64,000 nucleotides of DNA from Bacillota bacterium (GCA_023388435.1 JAEWGG010000002.1:14215-78214), one strand, 5' to 3'; numbered from the stretch's first letter, positions 16,996 through 27,521 are shown. Program-made: numbers and translations. Notes: generated from the letters alone by a model not told the origin.

Positions 16996-17093
16996 CGGAG
17001 ACCCTCCTCTGTTATGACATTCTTCTTATTGTACCGTTTTCTCCTGGACTTTTGTCCTGCTTAACACGGGGAACACTGCTGTAAAAGCGGCAT

Positions 17094-19349
17094 CTACAAG
17101 CGCCGCCAGCGCCGCTGCAGGCGCCAGGCTTGGAGGCAGAGCAGGAATGGCAAAAGAAAGAGGCTTCCAAAAGCTGCCACGCGATAGTAGCCTGTCTCCT
17201 GCACGGATAGATTGTAGTTGACAGGCAGCTTGCGAGAGATGAGCAGGCGCCCCTCCCCCTGGTCCTCGGCCAGCTCCTGAACCAGCCTGGCAAGCAGACG
17301 GACATTGGCCGAATCGCTGCCGCTGAGACTCAGGCTCTGATCCTCAATGGGGGAGGAGCCAGCCAATACGGCGACTCGGGACTTACGTGTGCCGTCTGCG
17401 GACTCCCAGCCCAGCTTATCCTGGACCTGCAGGAGGGGGTGAACCCCTCGCTGGGGCTCCGTCCCCTCGTCCAAACTACTATACGCCTCCTTGCTACTCT
17501 GCATGAGGCGCTGGCTGCGCAGGGAGGCCTGGAGGGCCTCCCGCTGCTGGGTCTCAGCTGCGGACTCCTCTTCGCCCCCCCTGTTCACAAGAGCCTGGCT
17601 CAAGTCCTCCAGAACAGCAGCCCCGCGGAAAAGGACGCGGCCCGGAATATCTGAGAAGTCCGTCCCACTCAGCAGCGGGGCGAGGAACTGCTCTGGCTGG
17701 CCCGTATAGACCCGACTGCTATCGCCTTCCAGAAGCTGTCCCGGTCGCAGGCCCAGTCCCAGCTCAGAAAGGAGCGTCTGCAACTCGCTATACTCCTGGC
17801 GCAGGGGGGCCAGGGCGAGTAAGAGGCGTCCCCCCTGCTGCAGGTACTGCTCCAGACTGGCCAGCCCCGCTCGCGTCAGATCCTGCTGCTCCCCGATTAG
17901 GAGCAAAAACACGTAACTGCTCTCAATCTGCTTCCCGTTCTGAATGTCGAGGTATGAGACCTCAAAACCATTGTCCTGCAAGAGGTCCAGGAGATAATGG
18001 AAGCGCTGGGAAAAGCGGTTCGCCGTAGTGTTCAGCACCGCCACCTGGCGTTCTTGCTCCTCCTGAACATTGCGCAGGGCCGAGGAGATGGAAGCCTCCG
18101 CATCCACCCCCAGGTAGACGCCACTCTGCTGGTCCTGGACATTGCGGATCAGTCCCGCAGCCTCCAGAACCTGCTTTCGCCCGGTCTTTGGACTGGAGAT
18201 AATGACATTGCCGTCCCGGCCCTGTAAACCTTCTTTTACCGCCTGGTCGCGCTGCTCCGCCGTGGAGCGATAGCGGATCTGTATGCGCCCCCCTGCCACC
18301 TGCTCGTAGTCCTCCAATAGCTGGGGCAAAAAGCCATAGTTCTGACGAAAGTGCTCCTCGCTATCGTAGATGTCAATGTTCCATGGGCCCTCCAGCCGCT
18401 CCAGGAGCTGCCTTGAAACTGAGCCCAGGCGCATCAGCTGGCTCTGGGTCCAGTCGGAACTGCTCTGCCAGCTACTGTTCAGCAGATAGGAGATAAGGAG
18501 GATGAGGACCAGAGCCAGGGGGGCCAGGCTGCGACTGAGCAGGGCCTCCAGACCCTTTCTGTGGACTCGGCTACTCCGCTCACGGCCACAGCGGAACAGG
18601 GCCAAGAGCAGGAAAAAGGACGTCAGCAAAAGCAGATATACAACGGTACTCGGACGTACCAGGCCCCGGCTGAAGTCCTGTAGAAGACGCAGGGGATTCA
18701 GCCTCCCCAGCGCCCGCGTCAGGTCCTGGGCCAACTGATAGGCCTGGGAGGCGTCCATAGCTCCCCCCAGCCCGAGCAGACGCCAGAGTCTGGACAGGCC
18801 ATCCCCCAATACAGCCGCCAGGGCATCCAGGAATTCCAGTCCGATAAAAATGAGCAGGCTGAGCAAGCCAGCCTGGGCCGCGTGCCGTGAGATAAGAGAA
18901 ATCAGCAGGCCAATGGACGTATAGAGTCCCGCCTGGAGTACGTAGGCCAGCAGCGCTGAGAAAAAGACCCCATCTACGCGGCCTCCCAGCAGCCAGGTCA
19001 GCACGACATGGGGCAGGACGACCAGACTCGTCAGACCCAGACAGCTGAGCAGGGAGCAAAACTTGGCCAGCACCAGGGCGGCATTGGAGAGGGGCAGACC
19101 GTAGAGCAGATCGAGGCGGCCCGATTCCCGCTCCGCCGCAAAGCTGCGCATCGTCAGCAGGGGAATAAAAATGAAGAAGCAGTTTTGCAGGAGGCCCCAC
19201 TCAGCCGCCAAAAAGCTACTGCCGTTGAGTATCTGAATACTTAAGATCAGGCCGCTGACCAGGGCGTAAACAGCCGTGAAGACCCAGGCGAAGGGCGCAC
19301 GCAAATAGCTCCGCAGCTCATGCCTATAGAGATTTAGCCAGGCGCGCAT
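17094..19349 (-). CDS. Gld-type ABC transporter permease fused to a GldG-like domain
   Basis: The 751-residue protein combines an ABC-2 permease (about 1-280, six membrane segments starting with LRAPFAWVFTAVYALVSGL) with a GldG-like extracellular region (about 300-700) and a last membrane segment near the C-terminus (LFLLPFLLCLQAW). In gliding Bacteroidota GldF and GldG are separate; fused forms occur widely in other bacteria with unknown substrates. GldG resembles IFT52/DUF4350 domains. The start at 19349 overlaps the stop of the ATPase gene (TGATG) and has GGAGG six bases before it. Cargo is unknown. The acyl-ACP thioesterase gene precedes the pair. Confidence 0.8.
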   Translation of the reverse strand: MRAWLNLYRHELRSYLRAPFAWVFTAVYALVSGLILSIQILNGSSFLAAEWGLLQNCFFIFIPLLTMRSFAAERESGRLDLLYGLPLSNAALVLAKFCSLLSCLGLTSLVVLPHVVLTWLLGGRVDGVFFSALLAYVLQAGLYTSIGLLISLISRHAAQAGLLSLLIFIGLEFLDALAAVLGDGLSRLWRLLGLGGAMDASQAYQLAQDLTRALGRLNPLRLLQDFSRGLVRPSTVVYLLLLTSFFLLLALFRCGRERSSRVHRKGLEALLSRSLAPLALVLILLISYLLNSSWQSSSDWTQSQLMRLGSVSRQLLERLEGPWNIDIYDSEEHFRQNYGFLPQLLEDYEQVAGGRIQIRYRSTAEQRDQAVKEGLQGRDGNVIISSPKTGRKQVLEAAGLIRNVQDQQSGVYLGVDAEASISSALRNVQEEQERQVAVLNTTANRFSQRFHYLLDLLQDNGFEVSYLDIQNGKQIESSYVFLLLIGEQQDLTRAGLASLEQYLQQGGRLLLALAPLRQEYSELQTLLSELGLGLRPGQLLEGDSSRVYTGQPEQFLAPLLSGTDFSDIPGRVLFRGAAVLEDLSQALVNRGGEEESAAETQQREALQASLRSQRLMQSSKEAYSSLDEGTEPQRGVHPLLQVQDKLGWESADGTRKSRVAVLAGSSPIEDQSLSLSGSDSANVRLLARLVQELAEDQGEGRLLISRKLPVNYNLSVQETGYYRVAAFGSLFLLPFLLCLQAWRLQRRWRRL

Positions 19350-20401
19350 CAGCGTCCTCCTTTCCGCCACCACAGACGAAGCCTTGCCTTCGAAACGCCA
19401 GCCGCGTCGTCCTGCTCAGCGGCCCCTTCCACTGCGGCCTTGCGCGTCAGGTCACGGAAGCTCCGCTCCAGGGCATTTTGCCGACTCCGCCACTCCAAAA
19501 TCTGATAGGGGGCCAGGGCGGCCTGCTTCAAGAAGCGCTCCTTGTCCTCCACGCTGCGAAAATCCACAAGCAGACTGAGCAGGTCTCCCTGCTCCTGTTT
19601 TAGCTTAAAAGAGGAAAGCTGGGAGGCCTGGGAAAGCTGGCGTTTGACTTCCCGCCAGGCGCCCCGCAGCAGAATTTCCAGCTGCAGGTCCCCGGCCTGG
19701 GCACTGAGTAGGTCCCGGGCCTGATAGTCCGCGATGATCGCCCCTTCATGGAGGAGCAAGAAGCGCTGGGCCAGCTGGCTCAACTCATCCAGACGGTGGG
19801 AGCTGAGTACCATCAGACGCTCCTGGCCCCAGTGCTTGAGCAAGTCGATGGTCTCGGTGGCCTGGTTTGGGTCCAGGCCCTCCGTCACCTCGTCAAAGAG
19901 GAGGATTGGGGCTGGGCTCAGCAGGGCCCGGGCCAGGGCCAGACGTTTTTTATAGCCGTAAGAAAGATTCATGGCCAGCCGCTTCCGCTGGCTGTAGAGG
20001 CCGAGGCGGCGCAGCAGCTCCGCGATCTGCATCTTGGCCCGCTCATCTTCCAAACCGTAAAGTCGGGCCAGGAGCCAGAGGTACTCCTCCACCGTCTGTT
20101 CCGGATAGAGGGCTGGCTTCTCCCCCAGGTAGGTGACGCATTTGCGAGCCTTCTTTTCCTGGCCGGGAATGAGTTCCGTACCCACTAAGATCCGCCCCGC
20201 ATCGAAGCTCTGAATCAAGGCCAGCGTGCGCAGGAGGGTGGTCTTCCCAGCTCCGTTCACTCCTAAGAGAGCGACCAGCCCCGGGCCCTGGAGCGCAAAA
20301 CTAAGCTCCTTTAGCACCTGGCGCTGGCCGTAGTATTTGCTCAGTCCTTCACATTTCAGCTGTATGTTCACGCCTAAACTTTTTTCTCCTTCATTACCCA
20401 T
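19349..20401 (-). CDS. ABC transporter ATP-binding protein (partner of the Gld-type permease)
   Basis: The 350-residue ATPase has Walker A GVNGAGKTTLLR, an LSYGYKKRLALARAL signature, and Walker B ILLFDEVTEGLDP, with a C-terminal accessory region of about 120 residues. Signature LSYGYKKR differs from LSGGQ but is common in the Gld/natA type. It is translationally coupled to its permease (TGATG overlap) and overlaps the thioesterase gene by 8 bases. A second possible start is GTG at codon 11, which has AAGGAG upstream; the ATG at 20401 lacks a clear SD. Confidence 0.87.
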   Translation of the reverse strand: MGNEGEKSLGVNIQLKCEGLSKYYGQRQVLKELSFALQGPGLVALLGVNGAGKTTLLRTLALIQSFDAGRILVGTELIPGQEKKARKCVTYLGEKPALYPEQTVEEYLWLLARLYGLEDERAKMQIAELLRRLGLYSQRKRLAMNLSYGYKKRLALARALLSPAPILLFDEVTEGLDPNQATETIDLLKHWGQERLMVLSSHRLDELSQLAQRFLLLHEGAIIADYQARDLLSAQAGDLQLEILLRGAWREVKRQLSQASQLSSFKLKQEQGDLLSLLVDFRSVEDKERFLKQAALAPYQILEWRSRQNALERSFRDLTRKAAVEGAAEQDDAAGVSKARLRLWWRKGGR

Positions 20402-21194
20402 GTAGTTCGAAACTCAACTTAAAGGCCAGACTTCCGTCCTCCTTCTGCCCCCACACCCAGATCTCTGGCCCCTCTGTCCCCGCCTCCATCTGGCGGTCCC
20501 AGAGGGCCTGAAGCTCCGGACCAGGCGCCGCATCGACGAAGGTCCGTCCAGAGATATCGACGAGTTCCCCAGGCAGCAGTTCCTGGGCGTAGAGGATATG
20601 CAGGGCTCTGACTCGATCCAGATACTGCGGCCAGTAGAGGGCCAGGAAATCCGTCCCCCAGGCGCTGTAATAACTGTTGTTCATATGGCCATTGCCGTCC
20701 ACCTCCGAAGCCCAGCAGCGTCGCTGTACCATCTGTTCAGCAGCGGTCGGCGGACGTAGTTGCCCCTTCCAGGGGCGGGGCTCCCGACCATAGAAGGGCG
20801 GGGCGTAGCTGTCCCCCGCAAGGGCCTCAGGCGGATCCAGGACGGGCCGACGATCCTGCTTTCTCAGCTCCAGCCACTGAGTCCTGGCCAGGCAGAGCGG
20901 CATCCCAGTCTCCTTATCTGTCAGACAAAAGTCCCTCCAGGTATAGAGGCGGTTGCGGCCTACGAGACGCGTCTCCAATCTGAGCATCCGCCCCTCCGGG
21001 GGCCTGGGGGCCAGGAAGTCCAGATCAATGCTTCGCAGGACCCAGATTCGCTCCTCGGACTGCTTCTCAGTCCCTCCCCGTTGGGCCAGGTCACAGCCCG
21101 CAACCTGCTCCATCCACTTCTGTAACTCGTGGTATTTGAGGCGGCCCTGGGCATCGCAAAAGGCTGAGCTGAGGCGCCCCTCCTCAGACCACAT
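20394..21194 (-). CDS. Acyl-ACP thioesterase
   Basis: This 266-residue protein has two hot-dog domains. The first (about 10-140) includes IDLDFLAPRPPEG and WVLRS, GRNRLYTWRDFCL; the second (about 165-260) has SEVDGNGHMNNSYYSAWG, which matches the bacterial FatA-type catalytic motif (D..NxHxNN). The enzyme releases free fatty acids from acyl carrier protein, or trims modified acyl chains. Start and stop overlap neighbouring genes (TGATG at 21194), so it belongs to one operon with the Gld-type ABC genes. A link to lipid export or membrane maintenance is inferred only. Confidence 0.85.
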   Translation of the reverse strand: MWSEEGRLSSAFCDAQGRLKYHELQKWMEQVAGCDLAQRGGTEKQSEERIWVLRSIDLDFLAPRPPEGRMLRLETRLVGRNRLYTWRDFCLTDKETGMPLCLARTQWLELRKQDRRPVLDPPEALAGDSYAPPFYGREPRPWKGQLRPPTAAEQMVQRRCWASEVDGNGHMNNSYYSAWGTDFLALYWPQYLDRVRALHILYAQELLPGELVDISGRTFVDAAPGPELQALWDRQMEAGTEGPEIWVWGQKEDGSLAFKLSFELHG

Positions 21195-21751
21195 CAGCGC
21201 CGCTCCTTGGATGGGCTGAAGCGGCGGATATTGGCGTAAATTTTTTCCGAATAGTCCAGCAGGACGTAGTACTGCTGGTCCTTATAGCGGCCCTGGACAA
21301 AACAGAGCTCCCCCGTCTGCCGCGAACTTGCATCGATGAAGCTGAGACCGCGCTGAGATTTTTTCCCGGCCTCCTCCCCTGTCACGCGGCCATAGGACTC
21401 GATATCCCCGGGCTGGGCGGAAAAAATCCGCTGCCGCTTCCTCTGGGCCAGGATGAGGTCCACGTCCAGGCTGCCATTCGTGGCGATATACTCATACTCA
21501 CGGCGCTGGCTGGAAAACAGAATATAGGAGAGGTAACCAATGCCCAGCCAGATCAGGGCCACGATGCCGCTCAGGTAGCGGATAAATAAGAGACTCAGGG
21601 CAAACAGCAGGAGGGTCAGAGCGGCGATGCCCAGAAGGCGTAAATAATCCGGCTGAGCCCAGCGCTGCCTGATGAGCACCTCATTGAAACTGTCCTCCTG
21701 GGTATAGCCCGGTCCCCCCTGTCCTCCGGCGCTCTGAATGCGGATCTCCAT
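21194..21751 (-). CDS. Two-segment membrane protein of unknown function
   Basis: The 185-residue protein from the start at 21751 has a soluble N-terminus with Gly-rich stretch (SAGGQGGPGYTQED), two adjacent membrane segments (about 38-58 and 60-80, LRLLGIAALTLLLFALSLLFIRY and GIVALIWLGIGYLSYILF), and a C-terminal soluble domain with many strands. I do not recognise a family with confidence. It is first in an operon with the thioesterase and ABC genes (coupled by TGATG). AGGAGG lies ten bases before the start; longer versions of the frame start at 21814 without a good SD. Confidence 0.7.
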   Translation of the reverse strand: MEIRIQSAGGQGGPGYTQEDSFNEVLIRQRWAQPDYLRLLGIAALTLLLFALSLLFIRYLSGIVALIWLGIGYLSYILFSSQRREYEYIATNGSLDVDLILAQRKRQRIFSAQPGDIESYGRVTGEEAGKKSQRGLSFIDASSRQTGELCFVQGRYKDQQYYVLLDYSEKIYANIRRFSPSKERR

Positions 21752-21788
21752 AGTGCTTGAGCCTCCTATCCCTAAATAAATCCGTTCT

Positions 21789-21797
21789 ATTATAACA
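21789..21797 (-). promoter_or_regulatory. Extended -10 promoter between groEL terminator and the next operon
   Basis: Minus-strand TGTTATAAT (TATAAT at 21789-21794). It begins directly after the groEL terminator stem, so a new transcript can start where the previous one ends. No clear -35. Confidence 0.55.
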
Positions 21798-21799
21798 AA

Positions 21800-21828
21800 G
21801 CACCCCTGGCCCACCGGGCCAGGGGTGC
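21800..21828 (-). terminator. Terminator of groESL
   Basis: A 12-bp GC stem (21800-21811 with 21817-21828). On the minus strand the following sequence is TTTGTTATAAT, an adequate U-rich end. Confidence 0.75.
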
Positions 21829-21875
21829 CTCTGTGCCAGCCGCCCCGGAAGCCGGGGGAAGGCCAGTAGCAAGAC

Positions 21876-23492
<1,617 letters not shown>

Positions 23493-23574
23493 TTTCTTGC
23501 TCCTTTATCACTTGCTTAGTCTAGCCTGGGCGGCCGAGGCCGGCCCGCTATTGGGAAGATTTCGCGAGAGCCGC

Positions 23575-23862
23575 TCAATCCTCAACGATGGCCAGCACAT
23601 CGGACTGGCGGAGGATGGTGTAACTCTGGCCGTCCACCTTGACCTCAGTGCCGCTGTACTTGCTCGTCAGGACACGGTCGCCGGGCTCCAACTCCATGAT
23701 CACGTCCTTGCCATCCACAACACCGCCGGGGCCCACAGCCACAACTTCCGCAACCTGCGGCTTCTCCTGGGCCGAGCCGGGCAGAATGATACCACTCTTC
23801 GTGGTCTCCTCACTCTCAAGCATCTTGATGACAACGCGATCTGCCAAAGGTTTAATGGTCAT
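23575..23862 (-). CDS. groES: 10 kDa co-chaperonin GroES
   Basis: The 95-residue protein starts IKPLADRVVIKMLE, a standard GroES opening, and contains the mobile loop region (EETTKSGIILPGSA) that contacts GroEL. It forms the lid of the folding cage. Upstream lie a CIRCE operator and a consensus promoter, so the operon is under HrcA control. Conserved GDRV motif is present near the C-terminal half. Confidence 0.98.
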   Translation of the reverse strand: MTIKPLADRVVIKMLESEETTKSGIILPGSAQEKPQVAEVVAVGPGGVVDGKDVIMELEPGDRVLTSKYSGTEVKVDGQSYTILRQSDVLAIVED

Positions 23863-23893
23863 TGATATGCCTCCTATGCATCAGCTTCAATTC

Positions 23894-23920
23894 TTGGCAC
23901 TCTTCGGCTAAGAGTGCTAA
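23894..23920 (-). promoter_or_regulatory. CIRCE operator (HrcA binding site)
   Basis: TTGGCACTC-N9-GAGTGCTAA on the plus strand, an inverted repeat identical to the CIRCE consensus except for one base. It lies between the groES promoter and start codon, where HrcA represses heat-shock genes. hrcA itself is not in the window. Confidence 0.95.
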
Positions 23921-23927
23921 CAGTTGA

Positions 23928-23955
23928 AGTATAAGCTTTTGTCAAAGAATGTCAA
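23928..23955 (-). promoter_or_regulatory. Promoter of groES-groEL
   Basis: Minus-strand TTGACA (23950-23955), 16-base spacer, TATACT (23928-23933), just upstream of the CIRCE operator. Confidence 0.8.
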
Positions 23956-23976
23956 GTAACCCTCACAAAAGTCCCG

Positions 23977-23985
23977 TGCTACAAT
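23977..23985 (+). promoter_or_regulatory. Extended -10 promoter of the VOC-family gene
   Basis: Plus-strand TGCTACAAT; the -10 is at 23980-23985. It lies back to back with the groES promoter, in a divergent pair. No convincing -35. Confidence 0.5.
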
Positions 23986-24035
23986 AAAAACGCTTCAAAA
24001 AGTATGAGACCGAGTCCATAAGGAGGTATCTGAAC

Positions 24036-24407
24036 ATGAAATTCCGCTGTGTCCATACCAATTTTAATGTGCTGGACCTGGACAAGTCTGTCCAGTTCTA
24101 TCAGGAGGCCCTGGGCCTTGTCGAGAAGCGGCGCAAGGTGCATCCCGAGGGCAAGTTCATCCTGGTTTACATGGGCAACGAGCGCAGTGACTATGAGATT
24201 GAACTGACCTGGCTCCGCGATCGCAAGGAGGCCTACGACCTGGGGGATGAGGAGTTTCATATCTGCTTCCGCTGTGACGACTATGAGTCCGCCCACAAGA
24301 AGCACCAGGATATGGGCTGCATCGCCTTTGAGAATACAGAGATGGGCTTGTACTTCATCAAGGACCCCGACGGCTATTGGATCGAAATCGTCCGCGAACG
24401 CGATTGA
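24036..24407 (+). CDS. VOC-family protein, glyoxalase I-like
   Basis: The 123-residue protein has the repeated beta-alpha-beta-beta-beta fold of vicinal oxygen chelate enzymes: CVHTNFNVLDLDKSVQFYQEALGL, then YEIELTW, EFHICFRCDDY, and DGYWIEIVRE. The metal-binding set H (HTNF), E (IELTW), H (EFHI), E (WIEIV) is complete, as in lactoylglutathione lyase. Substrate probably methylglyoxal bound to a thiol, but low-molecular-weight thiols in this organism are unknown. AAGGAGG precedes the start. It is one of only two clear plus-strand genes, divergent from groESL. Confidence 0.85.
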   Translation: MKFRCVHTNFNVLDLDKSVQFYQEALGLVEKRRKVHPEGKFILVYMGNERSDYEIELTWLRDRKEAYDLGDEEFHICFRCDDYESAHKKHQDMGCIAFENTEMGLYFIKDPDGYWIEIVRERD

Positions 24408-24464
24408 GCCAGAAGGCAGCGCCGGCCCCTGCGGCCACACAAGACGGCCAGCGAATAAAACGAG

Positions 24465-24514
24465 CTCCCCTTTCCTGGACAGGGAATTGAACGTCCGGGA
24501 AAGGGGAGTTTTTT
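24465..24514 (+). terminator. Terminator of the VOC gene
   Basis: A 16-position stem (24465-24480 with 24493-24508, one T-G pair) is followed by TTTTTT. It lies between converging genes; on the minus strand it precedes a weak U-tract and may also help end the MATE transcript. Confidence 0.9.
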
Positions 24515-24562
24515 CTGTCTGACGGAAGCAGGTCTGCCCGCGGGCAGAGCCGCGGCGGAGGC

Positions 24563-25981
24563 TCAGACCAGGGGCTTGGACTCCAGCGGAGGATTTTTGT
24601 AGAAAATTCCCCGGCGGTCGCCGTAGTAGAAATAGATGCCCGAGATGAGGGCCCCGGCAATCCAGCCAATGCCGTAGGAGTAGTACATATACTCCCGTCC
24701 CAGTGTCATCAGGAAAATCTGAGCCATAGGCACACGGAGCAGCCACATCGACACAAAGGTCGAAAGCGTCGCCACAAACATCCGCCCAATACCGCGCAGA
24801 CTGGACCCAAAGGTGAAGAGTACTGCGAGCAAGGGGTAGAAGGGCAGGACGGAATGCAGGTAGATGCGTCCCGCCAGGATGTCATCCGCTGCGGGGGTAA
24901 AGAGGGCGACCAGGGCGTCGGAGAAGGGATAGACCAGGAGGGCTGTCACAGCCGCAACACCGGCCGAGAGCCAGAGCCCAGCCCGAGTCCCCTGGCGGAT
25001 GCGCTGGTAGAGCCGGGCCCCATAGTTCTGACCGACGAAGGTACTGATGGCCGTCGAGAAACTCTGGATGGGAAGAAAGACGAAGGCGTCGACTTTTGTG
25101 GCCGCAGTGAAGCCAGCCATAAAGGCCGAGCCCTGGCGGTTGACGAGGGCCTGGACCACAACATTGCCCACCGAGAAAAGCATCTGCTGGATGCCCGAGG
25201 GTATGCCCAGCTGGACGGCCCGTCTGAGGATGCTGGAATCATAGCGCAGGCGGTTCAGGCGAATATGTATGAACGGATAGCGGCGGTTGATGTACAGCGT
25301 GCCGAGTATCCACGAGCTGAACTGGGCGATGACGGTGGCCAGGGCCACGCCACTGACCCCCATGTGAAAGCCAAGGACGAAGAGAAAGTCCAGAATTACG
25401 TTGATGACAGTGGCCACAGCCAGGAAGATCAGCGAGGTTGCCGCATCACCCATCCCCTGCAGGAGGCCGGCGTTCATGTTAAAGCCCATGGAACCAACCA
25501 TGCCGACGAAGACAATCATCAGATAGATGGTGGCCTGATCCAGGGTCCCGTCATTCGGCACATTCATCAGTACGAGTATGGGCCTGGACAGGGCGATTCC
25601 GAGAACGGAAAAGGGAATGACCACGACGAGCATGGTCCGGTAGATAGTCTCAACGGTCAGTTGCAGCTCCTCGTAGTTCTTAGCCCCCGCACACTGGGAA
25701 ATAATGACCATGGCGCCGATGCCGATGCCGATAAAAAAGGAGGTCAACATCATCAGGAAAGGGAAACCCGTACCCACGGCGGCCAGGGCCTGGGAGGAGA
25801 CGTAGTTGCCCACGACAATGCTGTCGACGATGTTATAAAACTGCTGGAAAATATTGCCGATGAGCATGGGCACCGTAAACAGGGTGAGAATCCGATACGG
25901 GTTGCCACGCGTCATGTCCGTGGTAATAAAGATGGAGATCAGGCGCTGCAGTAGGCTGCCCTGCTTGGTCTCTTGCGACAA
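24563..25981 (-). CDS. MATE-family efflux protein
   Basis: The 472-residue protein has 12 predicted membrane segments and the MATE start: LTLFTVPMLIGNIFQQFYNIVDSIVVGNYVS. Members exchange Na+ or H+ for drugs or metabolites; substrate is not predictable. Its TTG start is preceded by AAGGAG with good spacing. The gene lies 105 bases after serS, which has its own terminator-like hairpin. MATE has no adjacent regulator; multi-drug export is a family statement only. Confidence 0.93.
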   Translation of the reverse strand: MSQETKQGSLLQRLISIFITTDMTRGNPYRILTLFTVPMLIGNIFQQFYNIVDSIVVGNYVSSQALAAVGTGFPFLMMLTSFFIGIGIGAMVIISQCAGAKNYEELQLTVETIYRTMLVVVIPFSVLGIALSRPILVLMNVPNDGTLDQATIYLMIVFVGMVGSMGFNMNAGLLQGMGDAATSLIFLAVATVINVILDFLFVLGFHMGVSGVALATVIAQFSSWILGTLYINRRYPFIHIRLNRLRYDSSILRRAVQLGIPSGIQQMLFSVGNVVVQALVNRQGSAFMAGFTAATKVDAFVFLPIQSFSTAISTFVGQNYGARLYQRIRQGTRAGLWLSAGVAAVTALLVYPFSDALVALFTPAADDILAGRIYLHSVLPFYPLLAVLFTFGSSLRGIGRMFVATLSTFVSMWLLRVPMAQIFLMTLGREYMYYSYGIGWIAGALISGIYFYYGDRRGIFYKNPPLESKPLV

Positions 25982-26017
25982 AATTCAACTCCTTATATTT
26001 CTGCTGGGAAACGAGCG

Positions 26018-26052
26018 GCCCATCCCCGGAACACAGATTCCGGGGATGGGCC
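26018..26052 (-). terminator. Hairpin after serS
   Basis: A 14-bp perfect GC stem (26018-26031 with 26039-26052). On the minus strand the following sequence is GCTCGTTTCCC, so the U-tract is poor; termination may be partial and MATE could share transcripts with serS. Confidence 0.5.
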
Positions 26053-26086
26053 CCCTCCCCTCTGCTCTCCGTCCAGAGGACTGGGC

Positions 26087-27367
26087 TCAGGGACGCAGGA
26101 ACTCCTGGCCACCCAGGTAGGGGCGCAGGACCTCGGGGATACGGACGCTTCCATCGGCCTGCTGGCACTGTTCCAGCATGGCCGGGAAGACGCGGGAAGT
26201 AGCCAGGCCCGAAGCGTTGAGGGTGTGGGCGTAGCAGAGGCTGCCGTCCTCACGGCGCAGGCGGATGTTGCCGCGGCGGGCCTGGTAGTCCCGGGCCGTG
26301 GAAGCCGAACTGACCTCCTTATAATCATTCATGCTCGGAATCCAGATCTCAACGTCATATGTTTTGGCCATGGAATCGGTACAGTCACCAGCCGCCAGTT
26401 TAGATAGGCGGAAGTGCAGGCCGAGGCCCTTCATCAGGGCGCAGGCCTTGGATACGAGCTCCTCGAAAGCCCGCTCAGAATCCTCAGGACTGGTGTACTG
26501 GAACATCTCAATCTTGTTGAACTGATGGCCTCGAATCATGCCTCGCTCCTCGGCGCGGTAGCTGCCAGCTTCCTTACGGTAGCAGGGCGTGAAGGCAAAA
26601 AACTTCTTCGGCAGTTCTTTCTCGTCCAGAATTTCGTCGCGGTACACGTTGACCAGGGCCGTTTCTGCTGTAGGCAGAATAAACTGGGCCGGACGCTCGG
26701 CCTCCTCCTGCTCCAACCAGAAGAGGTCCTTACGGAACTTCGGCAGCTGGCCTGCCGAGTAGGCGCAGACCTCGTTAAGTATATGTGGCACCAGGAGCAT
26801 CTCGTAGCCGTCTTTCAGGTGGGCGTCCATAAAGTAGTTCAGCAGGGCCCACTCCAGCCGGGCTCCCTGGTGGCGATAGATCCAGAAACCTGAGCCCGAG
26901 AGCTTGGCCCCGCGTCTGTAGTCAATGAGCCCCAGCTGCTCGGCCAGGTCCACATGATGCTTAGGTTCAAAGTCGAATACAGGCTTCTCACCGAAGACCT
27001 CGACCACCTCATTGCTCTCCTTACCTCCGGCTACCATGCCCTCTGCGGGCAGGTTCGGCAGCTTGTCCAGGAAGGTCTGGATCTCGAGTTCCAGTTCACT
27101 GAGCCGCGTGTCACCCTCCTTGATCTCATCGGCCAGGCGCTTCAGCTCAGCCAGCAGCTCCGTCACATCCTCCCCAGCCTTCTTGAGCTTGGGAATCTCC
27201 GCGGACCGGCGGTTGCGCAGGGCCTTTTTCTCCTCCGTCTCACGGATGAGACGGCGGCGCTCCTCGTCCTGGGCCAGGAAGGGGCCGAAGTCCACCTGGT
27301 GGCCCTTAATCGCGAGGCGCTCGGCCACATAGGCCGGATTCTTACGGATGAGCTGAATGTCTAGCAT
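26087..27367 (-). CDS. serS: Seryl-tRNA synthetase
   Basis: The 426-residue class II synthetase charges tRNA-Ser. An N-terminal coiled-coil arm (about 30-105) binds the long variable arm of tRNA-Ser; motif 2 (FAFTPCYRKEAGSYRAEERGMIRGHQF) and motif 3 (NASGLATSRVF) are present, with the serine-binding threonine in TAETALVNVYRDE. Length is normal. It is preceded by a hairpin followed by an AT-rich, promoter-like stretch. No T-box leader is seen. Confidence 0.98.
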   Translation of the reverse strand: MLDIQLIRKNPAYVAERLAIKGHQVDFGPFLAQDEERRRLIRETEEKKALRNRRSAEIPKLKKAGEDVTELLAELKRLADEIKEGDTRLSELELEIQTFLDKLPNLPAEGMVAGGKESNEVVEVFGEKPVFDFEPKHHVDLAEQLGLIDYRRGAKLSGSGFWIYRHQGARLEWALLNYFMDAHLKDGYEMLLVPHILNEVCAYSAGQLPKFRKDLFWLEQEEAERPAQFILPTAETALVNVYRDEILDEKELPKKFFAFTPCYRKEAGSYRAEERGMIRGHQFNKIEMFQYTSPEDSERAFEELVSKACALMKGLGLHFRLSKLAAGDCTDSMAKTYDVEIWIPSMNDYKEVSSASTARDYQARRGNIRLRREDGSLCYAHTLNASGLATSRVFPAMLEQCQQADGSVRIPEVLRPYLGGQEFLRP

Positions 27368-27420
27368 ACCTTAGTTCTCCTTAGTTCCCGTCGTGCTGGG
27401 CAGATAAATTAGTCGTTCCA

Positions 27421-27473
27421 AATATATTAAACAAAGCCTGCAGCTGAGTCCAGCGGCCAGGCCCTGCAGCTGC
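27421..27473 (-). terminator. Candidate terminator of the hprK-trmL operon
   Basis: GCAGCTG (27467-27473 on the minus strand) pairs with CAGCTGC (27440-27446) around a 20-base loop; CTTTGTTTAATA follows. The stem is 7 bp and not strong, so confidence is low. Confidence 0.35.
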
Positions 27474-27521
27474 TTTCTGCCCCATTCTATCCCCTCACTG
27501 TTCTGGAGGGCTTAAGGAGGC

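Noticed and set aside
27368..27521. T-box riboswitch before serS
   Set aside because: The gap is only about 150 bases and I see no T-box sequence or specifier stem.
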